DNA of 25,976 nucleotides from Larix sibirica. Taxonomy: Eukaryota; Streptophyta; Pinopsida; Pinales; Pinaceae. The position numbers and the translations under genes were made by a program. The notes under the pieces are model-generated. The model was not told the DNA's origin, searched no databases, and saw only the letters and a list, made by a program, of their open reading frames with translations. This document shows positions 9,716 to 18,131 of this stretch, piece by piece; position 1 is the first letter of the stretch, and every line of letters starts with the position of its first letter. The stretch spans positions 1-25,976 of the forward strand of contig NWUY0300105910.1 in NCBI GenBank assembly GCA_004151065.3. Direction: 5' to 3'.

Positions 9716-12700
9716 CTAAGGATGTCGTTGATGTTGACCGGTCCTCGGCCTAACTTGATGTGATATCCTCTGTCCATGATGTTGACCACGTGATTGAGGT
9801 GGTTTTTTTTCGTGCTCAGGTCATGGTATATAGAATACTTGTTGCGCAGGAACCTGACAAGTCTATTGAAGTGGAATTTGAAGAGCATGTTGTTCTAGCA
9901 CATGGTGATGTTGAGGAGGCGGGAGTCATGAAGAAGCACCTATTGTTCCTTATGGAAGGTGTGTCTGTCCCTACTATTGAATATCAAATTTAGTGTAAAT
10001 GGATATTTTATTCCAATCCTTCCCCATCAGATATTATAAATCTCTCATTTCTCTTGCGCACATATCCAGATCAGTAAAGTGTGCATATGAAGGTGGAAGT
10101 AGATTCTTAAACAATACTTGTAACTTGGAGAGTAAATCCAGGTCATTTTTCAATTTTTGAAGGACTGTTTGACCTTTAATACTACTGGTGACAACATAAA
10201 AAATGTGATAATCATTGCGTCACTCAACCAACAAAGTATTATAGTGTTGTTGTGGATAAAGGTGTCCATTCCCATCCCACGGAGATGGAAGACCCTGATC
10301 TATAGATTCATCAAAAATCTTCTTGAAATAATTAGCATCTTTATCCAATTTCAGAGCTTTTACATGAACCATTTGAGCTAATTTATTCTTAGAAATTAAT
10401 TTGGAGGCCTCAATGATTATCATGGCTCTATCCCGAACTTCCAATTCTTCCCATTCGGGTCTTGTTTTGGAGTTCAGAATATCAATTACCATGTCTATAG
10501 TCTCGGGTTTGTCATCTAAGTGGTAAGTGGTATCCTTTGAATCTCTTATCGATGTAGAATCCAATTCCCATCCATCTTGTGCTATTGAAAATTGGTTCCA
10601 ATGGCGAGTCGTGACCACAACAATTTGGTCCCATGCCAAGTGTTTTGCTCCTACAAGAGGAGATCTCCATGAATGTTTCTTATTCAGTTGTCCGAATTCC
10701 TTCCGAAGCTGGTCTCGGGTACCTTGTATATTTGAGATTAATGCATCTATGATTTGTACCACATTTTTCATATTTTAAACCTCTTCTCGATGTTTCCTAA
10801 GGTCTTCCTTGGTATGGTTCAATTCTGCGTCTTTGAAAGTCATATCAGCCTCTTCCTAAGAGCTTGGAACTCCTTATATTTATCTTTCAACAACCCATGA
10901 AAGGGAGCAAGGCTAAGAGGATCTTGGCCTTTCTCAATTACCTTGTTCTCTAACTCAGTAATTCTTATCAGCTTAGCTTTCTTTGCCACTTTCTCATCTT
11001 TAAGTTGTTTTTCCAATATTTTGATTATAGTCTAGATTTTATTGATATTCATGGTTGATTTCAAAACATATCTAAATAGCATATATCAAGCATTCCTATA
11101 TAGCTGAACCTTGTCAAGTGGGTGAAAATAATCCATTTTAAAGGTCACCTGAGTAGCCTGATACTGATCTGGAGTGAGCTTCTTTGCCACAATGTTTAGC
11201 TCTAGTACTGCCGTTTTGAAAGTTCCCTTATTGAGATCCATTATTGATAATAGCCTGGACTAACTAGGGGAAGAGAGTTGAGATATAGGGAACATGTCTT
11301 TCCTTAATTTAGCACTTTCCAACCTAATGGCCAAAAACACTTGTGCTAGCCCTGATGCCGGTGAAAGAGTGCTTGATGATGATTTTGTCTGCTGCGGCCA
11401 CTTGGTTGTTGAGATATTTTTTATAATAAAAGGTGGTTTCATAGTAGCCAAATTTTTCGTGGTCTCATGAGGTTGGAATACCTCATTGGCGAATTAGGGC
11501 TTGTGTCTTGGATTCTTCGCTACAAGATTTTCTTGTTGAACATCTATCATTTCCATGTCCGATATGATTTCTGGATTATCTCTCTTCAGTTTGACGTCTG
11601 CCTTAGTTGGAGTAGGGACCACTTGAGATTCATTATGTTGTTCTAGCATGAGGATATTTTTAACCTCCTCACATGATTCCATATTCTCTATCAAATCCAA
11701 CATTTCCAACATTGATGCACATACTCGGCCAACCATACATATTTCCTTTTCCCTAAAATTATGCCTCTAGGGTCGTAATTCCAACGAAAACTTTGAGTTA
11801 AGTTCAAAATTTTTAGCATCCCTTCTACAAGAACCGAAGTTGTGCGAGATATAACCACCCAACCCAACCTGTAGAGGGATCCTGAAGGTTATAAGACTAT
11901 TATTTTTCCATAAATGAACTTGGTCTGAATTGAACCTTTCACAGATGTAATCCATAGAAGCAATTATGGGAGTTAAGAAAGCTAGGAGCTGATGTGGAGG
12001 GATTTGGAATCCTTATATTCTAATTTCAGTGTGATATTTGAAAATAAACCAATCTCCATAAGTTGATTCAGGACTCAACTGTAGTAACCTCTTGTAATCA
12101 GACAAGCTTTTGGGTAAAGGGGTACCATTCAGGATTATATATACCTCAGACATGACTTAGTTTGGAAACTTAGTGTATCTTACATTAGTTGGATGATGTA
12201 ACATCATATCAAGGTGAGATACATGAAAACGTTCAACAAACTGGTAGATGATCATATATAAAAGGTAGGACTAATATCTGAAAAACTTGAGAGAGGAAAA
12301 GGATGATATCTATTCATGAATGGAATCATCTAAAAACTTAGCGAAATCAAGGTGAACATTTGGTTCGGCTAGATTAGGAATCATTTCAAGAAGCATGCCT
12401 AAGACTATCTCACTAACTAACTAATTGCCAGTGTATTCTAGGAGTTGACAAGATAAGGCCATTGCTATTTTAGGCACTTCATAAAGAAACTCTAATGGAA
12501 ATGGAGGCTAACCTTCTGGTAGGTCAGCATTTGGAGGGAGAAGGGTCCTGAGAAAAGTAACCTTATCTTCGACTGTTATCTCTTTGTACTTAGCGCTAAG
12601 GGACTCTTCATTAAATACTCTGCATGGCACATATGTGGGGATGTCCAACATCTTCGGGATAAACTCATTATTAATGGGGTAAAATGAAGTTCCATTGCGG

Positions 12701-13002
12701 GCGAGAACTGTATCTCTTTCTTCAGAATATAAATCCATGCATCATCCCATGATTTCTAGAAAATGAGGCATTCTAGGAACTGCCATGAGAGGGAGGCCGG
12801 AATCCCAAAAATGAATCTTATCCCCTCCTGCTTCAAATATTTATTTCGCCTCATGAGCTACTTGATGCATATTAAATATTGATATAACAGTATCAAAAAA
12901 TTCAGAGAAAGCATCAGCTAATTTGTCTTTCAAGACTATAGAGGTTTCCTCAGGATCTAGTAAAGGTGAGGATGGTACATCAATTGAGGAAGGAGGGTAC
13001 AT
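9716..13002 (-). pseudogene. long decayed coding sequence, family not recognised
   Basis: One minus-strand reading starts at ATG 13002 (MYPPSSIDVPSSPLLDPEE) and runs about 1,095 codons to TAG 9716-9718. The frame is constant from 13002 to about 10850, shifts once near 10850, then is constant to the end. About 22 premature stops interrupt it (examples: 12841-12843, 12508-12510, 11767-11769, 11494-11496, 11260-11262, 10220-10222). Visible parts: a folded-looking N-terminal third with Tyr/Phe/Trp and Pro (LYSEERDTVLARNGTSFY, STYGDWFIFKYH); a Ser/Thr/Lys-rich linker (about 11260-11500); a charged heptad-like coiled coil (about 10800-11030); a globular segment (10220-10771) with KHLAWDQIVVVTTRHWNQF; and a Gln/His/Pro-rich tail (9716-9990). 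No catalytic motif, zinc finger or membrane segment was recognised. It could be a host gene relic or the ORF of a conifer-type repeat. Confidence 0.7.
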
Positions 13003-13119
13003 GGTGAATAAGAGCTATTAAAAACCTTCTTTTTACTAAGAAGTAAGAAAAACAGGGTGAGGTTGGCTCTGCGCTTCTCTTGACATTCAAATTTAAAAAT
13101 GAATTGAGGGTGGTGAGGA

Positions 13120-13126
13120 TTATATA
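13120..13126 (-). promoter_or_regulatory. putative TATA box of the minus-strand pseudogene
   Basis: On the minus strand the sequence reads CTTTATATAATCC, with TATATAA at 13126-13120. It lies 118 nt upstream of the ATG at 13002, giving a start site near 13092 and a leader of about 90 nt. A G-box-like CACGTG (13370-13375) lies further up. The position fits a plant polymerase II promoter, but a TATA-like string in AT-rich DNA can arise by chance. Confidence 0.4.
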
Positions 13127-13129
13127 AAG

Positions 13130-13975
13130 GATTACTTGCAATAAATGAAAAGGCTAGTTGGCGCTAGGTGATACGCGAAGATGATATGGAAGTAGGTTAG
13201 AATTTAATTCTTGAGTTGTTGGTAAGTGGGGACACATGGTCCACTATGATCGGTCCAGAATAGAATAGGGGCAGACTTCATGTGGCACAAAGTGGTTTAT
13301 GGTTTCAGGATGAGTGATGAGCGGTTTGGATCATACCACTTTTATGATCCTACAAGAATGTTGGAAGGACACGTGGATATGGTGGTTTTCTCTCGGGATC
13401 AAGGGGGTTAAGATAAGGAGGGAGCACATCAAGGAACCTTAAATCCTCATCAATGTTGATTTACTCAATTGCAATATCTTGATGTAAGGCTATCATCATG
13501 CATCTTTCATGTGGCCCACTTCAATAATTGTTGCCACATCTCACGCTTTGATTTGACTATTGATACTCAGGAAATTGATCTGTCATTCTAATGGGCCCCA
13601 CAATCGTGGATTTCCACTTGGGTAGTCTTAAAGCTTCAAGGTCACATATGGGAAGTATTGTGAACACTGCTTTTGCTACCCTAAACGTTTATGCGACTTC
13701 CATGCGTCATTAGTGGTATTATCTCAGGATCGTGCTTCCATAAATAAACACCGTGCATGTTGTCAAGCCTAAACTCAGTTGAACTGTCAATTAAACTCCC
13801 TCTTTATCTTGGCTGTTGAAATCCGTGTTTTTAGAATTTATCAAGATGAAGTCTTTCTTTGTGTATTAGATGGCTCCTTACACTCGCTTGTAAACTATAT
13901 GTCTTCTTCAAATAACTTGTCATGAATCGCCAGTCGCATTACAAGTGAATGTGAACTTTTGGGATGAAAATGTTA
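13130..13975. other. upstream flank of the minus-strand pseudogene, no gene seen
   Basis: This stretch is richer in G and C than its surroundings and lacks open frames of note on either strand. It contains ACACGTGGA around 13370 and GTGGGGACACATGG near 13226, but no long repeat that I can see. It would serve as promoter or 5' region of the minus-strand unit, and it ends at LINE copy 3. Confidence 0.45.
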
Positions 13976-13998
13976 CCAACACTGGGATCATGATCCCT

Positions 13999-14500
13999 TT
14001 GGTGTATACTCACCCAAGCTGGGCTACTTTTAGCTGGATGTTGAATTTTTTCATAGAGAGTTGTCCTAGTGGTGGAAAAAGTTATGGAAGTTCAAGTGCC
14101 CAACAAAATATCATCTCTTAATGTGGTGTTTTTTGGAGAACAAAGTGCCTTCCTGGGATAATATCCAAAAACATAGGCTAGAAGGGCTTGGATGGTGCTC
14201 CCTATGCAAAGCTGACAAGGAAACTGTTGCCCACTTTTTTTTGCTCTGTCCTTTTACTAAGGTGGTATGACAGAAGGCCTCAAACGATATAGACTAGGTG
14301 TGTATTTGGCAAGGAGGATTAGTGGAAATCGATCTTCAAATTTGGATTTCAAATCCTAGTAATCGGTCATACAATGCCCTCCCACTCATTTTAGGATGGG
14401 GAATCTGGATTGCTAGAAACAATTCTATATTCAAGGATAAACCTTATTGCCCGGAAGTGATTTCCTCATATGGTTTCATAATTCTCTCCTACTACCTTCA
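13999..14500 (+). pseudogene. LINE copy 3 zf-RVT region
   Basis: Frames combine to give LWKFKCPTKYHLLMWCFLEN, then VPSWDNIQKHRLEGLGWCSLCKAD and ETVAHFFLLCPFTKVV, with the Cys-x2-Cys, His and Cys of zf-RVT intact (about 14190-14265). A TGA stands where this family usually has Trp after KVV, and a TAG follows a few codons later. The frame 14298-14549 then carries the linker toward RNase H (WISNPSNRSYNALPLILGWG, IWIARNNSIFKDK). Confidence 0.8.
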
Positions 14501-14554
14501 GGTAAAAGGGGTGCCCGTATTCCGTAACATACTAAGAGGAGACAATTGATAAAT

Positions 14555-15005
14555 CGATGCCATGGGATTTTTTTTATGGAGCCTCATAGAGATATCAATC
14601 TCTCCATGGAGGTGGGGCAGTTCTCTATCTCTCCAATTCTCATTTTTTAATATCTTGTCGGGCTTCGTGGAAGGCTCAAACAATTATGCTGAGCTTCGTT
14701 CCTTAAAAATTATATCCTCCTTCCCCTTGGAAAAAGGATGTCAGAACCAACAAATTTTTAGGGATTCAATATTGGTTATAAATTGGATAAAAGGAACTCA
14801 AAGATGCATCAACTCTTGGTTGGTCCCTCTCTTGGATGAGATTCTCCTTATTAAAACAAATTTTGACTCCTTCTCTGTTGTTCACATCTATATGGAGTGC
14901 AACCGGGAGGCTGATTCCCTCTCCAAAGAAGGCCTTCATCTAGCAAAAGGACAGTTCTTTATCTCCGAATCCAATAGGGGTCAACACTTCGAATATTATT
15001 ATTGA
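14555..15005 (+). pseudogene. LINE copy 3 RNase H domain
   Basis: The frame 14562-15005 shows EGSNNYAELRSLKIIS (catalytic Glu), QIFRDSILVINWIKG (second Asp) and ECNREADSLSKEGLHLA (last Asp), in the right order and spacing for plant LINE RNase H. The first block needs another frame and reads FYGAS at about 14572-14586, where the family has FDGAS, so the first catalytic Asp is Tyr (TAT), one base from GAT. The C-terminus ends naturally at TGA. The domain is certain and catalysis is lost. Confidence 0.82.
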
Positions 15006-15569
15006 CCCTTCCACAAAGGACTCACACCCTTTGAAGTAGGACCCAATGCATGAACATCCTTTTTGGTGAATACACTTTTCAGTAGAACCACTACAGTTTC
15101 CACATATATATTATCATAGTCTCATTGTTGAGACAACGTTTGTATCCCTGGGACTGGTTGATGGACAATGATCTTTTATGATCAATCAATATTTTGTTAT
15201 GCTTTTTATGATGGTATATAGCTGAAAGGATATATATCTTTTTAATCTTTTTGAGCTCTCGATATTCTCTAAATATATGCTTTTGCATATATCTGCAAAA
15301 TGTAATTTTTTACTCCTTAATGAGATAATAAAATTATGATTTTTTATGCAGAAAAACATAGAGAATGAAGATTTTGATAGTTCATCATAATAGTATTGAA
15401 TCTTTTGGAATATGAACTATGTTACAGTTTTGAAACATTCCATACAACTCACTACCAATAATAATTAATAAATTCAATTCAATTAAATAATCAATAATAA
15501 TTAAATATTTAATCAAATAATAAGATCATTTATAATCAATTACATTGCAATTTTTATGCTAAAACAAAG
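15006..15569. other. AT-rich stretch after LINE copy 3
   Basis: The first part is probably the LINE 3' untranslated region. It includes a perfect 8-bp stem with a TTTT loop (ATATATGC at 15273-15280, GCATATAT at 15285-15292). From about 15430 the DNA is simple AAT/TTA-rich sequence. No gene is visible. Confidence 0.5.
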
Positions 15570-15576
15570 TAACCGT

Positions 15577-16220
15577 GATGCTAATACAACAAAAATTTGA
15601 CACAATTTTGTTGAACACGATGCATTTGTGACATGCTATGATGCAATTTTGGCACATTTGACATGCTAATTTGATGCAAAATGACTATAATATGATGCAA
15701 TAACAATGCAAATAGATAAACACGTCACACAATTAACGTTAAAATGACACATAAATGAAGTAATATGATGCTCCGAAGAAACAAAGCCGATACAAAAGTT
15801 ATGTATTTTGATGCTACTACAATGCTAATAGACTAAACCATGTCTACAATATGACACTAATAAGACTCATAATGTCACTAATGTGACTCATAACGATTAT
15901 AAATCGATGAAAAAAACACGTTTTTGATGTAAACTAGATGCAAAATGAATCTACAAAGTTATTTACGAAGAAAAAGTGATGGAACTCCAATGCAAGCCAC
16001 TTTGTGCATTTAATTTTTGTTGCTAAGAAGATGCCTCAAGGAACATGTATAAAAAATGATGTAAAATGGGACACCATGATGTAATCTTGATGCAAATACA
16101 ACGTCCATGTGTGGACCATGTTTTGCATTGTAGAAACTTTTTTTTTTTCTTAAAAAAACACTATGATGAGACAATAAACGTGACATTACAAACCTATGTT
16201 GTAGTAGTGGTCCATGATGC
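15577..16220 (+). repeat. GATGC-rich degenerate repeat region
   Basis: The pentamer GATGC occurs 11 times here (15577, 15619, 15640, 15673, 15694, 15767, 15810, 15937, 16030, 16089 and 16216), usually as TGATGCAA or TGATGCTA. GCTAATA, ATGACAC and ACAATGC also recur. There is no fixed period, so this looks like an old, scrambled simple-sequence or satellite-like region rather than a clean array. No coding sequence is supported. Confidence 0.5.
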
Positions 16221-16943
16221 ATTATGACAAGTTCCCAATGGAAACAAGGAAGGCTAGATGATCTAAAGGAACATGTTCAAACACCAAGCCCAAATCAAAA
16301 GAGGGCTTCTCATATTATATATCAATACCACTTACCCCAAACAAAGGCTTATGGATAAATTGTTGTGATGTACAAGGATGTCCTTGGACAATCATCCTTT
16401 TCCAACATGAATGATGAGGACGCTTAGGAATCAACTATGAACTATTGTATTACCAGGTGTCAACTACACAATGTAGCATCCTAAATAAATGTGTTCCATT
16501 GTTAATATGTGATTCAATGGTTGGTGGAGAGAACTAACATAAAGAAAAATCGAATAATTTCAAGAGAACACTATATTGCTCCCTGCACAACCAATGATTT
16601 GGAGGTATATACTAAATGTTCTATGTTTTTTACATTTTATAGTTTTCCATCACCAAAATCCGTTGAAGCAATCTTTGCTGAAAATTACAATTTTAGATTA
16701 ATGAAATCATTATTTTTAATGTAGAAATGGATTCAACATCCTTGAATATCCCTATTGCAATCAGATTGTGCAATGTTAACATCCAATACATGCAATTCCA
16801 TAGTCCAAAATATTTCTTATCTAATTTAATTCCATGGTTGAAAATTATTCTTGTCTAATTTTAGGTCAAAATGTCGATTTCCCCATCCTTATGAAACATG
16901 TTGGAGAATGAATTAACAAATTGTGCATTAAGAAAGATATCTC
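16221..16943. other. non-coding stretch, no gene recognised
   Basis: I read it in all frames and recognised no protein family. An open frame at 16509-16724 has no recognisable motif and no conserved context. The composition is AT-rich and unremarkable. Confidence 0.45.
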
Positions 16944-17350
16944 TAAACCCCAAGCTTGTAGAAAGTATCCATAATGAGTAGCAATTGGTCTAACCCCAAC
17001 CTAATAGAAAGTATCCATAATGAGATCCATAATGAGTAGCAATTGAACTTGAACATAAACCCCCAAGTATCCAAGCTAGTAGAAAGTATCCATAATGAAT
17101 AGCAATTGGACTTGAACATAAACCCCAAGCTAGTAGACATTATCCATAATGAGTAATAATTGGTCTAAACCTCACGTTAGTAGAAAATATCTATAATGAG
17201 TAGCAATTGGTCTAAACCCCAAGCTAGTAGAAGGTATCCTTAATGAGTAGCAATTGGTAGAAAGTATTTGTAATAAGTAGCAATTGGTCTAAACCCCAAG
17301 CTAGTAGAAAGTATCCATAATGAATAGCAATTGGACTTGAACATAAAACT
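16944..17350 (+). repeat. 47-bp tandem array, about eight copies
   Basis: The anchor AGAAAGTATCC (with variants) starts at 16960, 17006, 17081, 17135, 17182, 17229, 17259 and 17306, so the basic period is 46-47 bp, with one 75-, one 54- and one 30-bp step showing internal insertion and deletion. The unit also contains CATAATGAGTAGCAATTGG and TCTAAACCCCAAGCTAGT. Copies differ mainly by single bases. Open frames inside it are by-products of the repeat. Confidence 0.9.
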
Positions 17351-17406
17351 TCTCAAAGTTGCAATAAATTGGACTTGAACATAAGACCTCTCAAAGTTGC
17401 AATAAT
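17331..17406 (+). repeat. 38-bp direct repeat, two copies
   Basis: TTGGACTTGAACATAA followed by CTCAAAGTTGCAATAA occurs at 17331-17368 and again at 17369-17406. The first half of the unit is shared with some copies of the 47-bp array just before it, so it grew out of that array's edge. Confidence 0.85.
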
Positions 17407-17436
17407 CCAAAGGAAGGTGGTTGGACCTACTACCTA

Positions 17437-17635
17437 AGCACTTAAACCTTTCACAACTACTTCTTTACATTTACTTAATTATTTGAACGAAGATACCAAA
17501 ACCTATCATAACTCATTTGCCAAACTGGAACTGAGAAGCACTTAAACCTTTGACAACTACTTCTTTACATTTACTTAATTATTTGAAAAAATAATTTAAT
17601 CTATGATAACTCATTTGTCAAACTGGAAGTGAGGA
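17437..17635 (+). repeat. 100-bp direct repeat, two copies
   Basis: The copies start with AGCACTTAAACCTTT at 17437 and 17537 and end with CAAACTGGAA-TGAG. They share CTACTTCTTTACATTTACTT, TAATTATTTGA and ATAACTCATTTG. The second copy has a few small deletions. The array lies about 500 bp before the PPR start codon. Confidence 0.9.
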
Positions 17636-17925
17636 AAACCACGCCAACTAAAATTACCAGCTGGTGATCCGTAAGGGGTCAGACTTGCCATTATTTTTGG
17701 AATATGTATATTATTTTCTTCAATAAAACCTGTGGGTTTATGCTCTGCTATGCTGGGCCGAGATATGAATTTAGGGTGCGAGGAATAAAATCTATGACAT
17801 GATTCCGTGATTTTCAGTCATAAACCCACCCTACATCCTACATGGATTACCGTGGAGCTCTCTCCAGCTATTTGCATTTACAGTGGCAATACGTTACACG
17901 GACGATATCTTTCTGTTTATTGCAG

Positions 17926-18114
17926 GTAAGCATCTCCATTTTTCACTGTCGCAATGTAAATATTTGAAGTTCAAATTCAATGAACCCAAATCCAAATCCT
18001 AGCCTTGCATTGCATTTTGTGTTACAGATACCCTCTCAACCAAGGTCCAACACTAATTTTGTGTATTACTGGAATAGAAAGCAACGCAAACCAAAACCAT
18101 TACCATTTCTGCAG
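17926..18114 (+). other. probable 5'UTR intron of the PPR gene
   Basis: A near-ideal donor, TTGCAG|GTAAGC, stands at 17925/17926, and an acceptor, TACCATTTCTGCAG|GG, at 18114/18115. Removal would take out 189 nt and leave the ATG at 18132 17 nt downstream of the junction. It would also remove the out-of-frame upstream ATG at 17980, which otherwise opens a 95-codon frame running over the true start. This is inferred from consensus alone. Confidence 0.5.
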
Positions 18115-18131
18115 GGTTCAATAAATAAAAA

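Larger units (their letters stand above)
13985..15335 (+). mobile_element. LINE copy 3: 3' fragment with zf-RVT and RNase H only
   Basis: The reading begins at HDPFGVYSPKLGY (about 13988-14030), the segment just before zf-RVT in plant LINEs, and continues through zf-RVT and RNase H to TGA 15003-15005. An AT-rich 3' tail follows, with CTCCTTAATGAGATAATAAAATTA near 15335. Nothing of ORF1, endonuclease or RT precedes it. It may be an independent 5'-truncated copy, or the displaced 3' part of LINE copy 2. The two end and start within about ten residues of the same point in the protein. Confidence 0.82.

Noticed and set aside
9679-9888. Minus-strand frame beginning MLFKFHFNRLVRFL
   Set aside because: It is in a different phase from the 10220-10771 segment. 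The phase that continues that segment gives a coherent Gln-rich tail and a natural end at 9716, so this one is a shadow.
9760-9993. Open frame of 78 codons on the plus strand (MISSVHDVDHVIEVVFF...)
   Set aside because: It is the reverse complement of a Gln/His/Pro-rich stretch in the minus-strand pseudogene, whose CAN codons cannot form stops when inverted. The minus frame continues directly from the long coding segment at 10220-10771.
8961-13980. LTR retrotransposon or Helitron containing the minus-strand pseudogene
   Set aside because: I found no matching direct repeats at the two flanks, no primer-binding site or polypurine tract, and no Helitron 5' TC or 3' CTRR end with hairpin. The boundaries remain undefined.
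16943-17140. Minus-strand frame with repeated CYSLWIL phrases
   Set aside because: The repetition comes from the 47-bp tandem DNA array, not from a repeat protein.
16944-17350. CRISPR-like array
   Set aside because: Units of 47 bp are joined head to tail with no unique spacers, and the sequence is plant nuclear in character.
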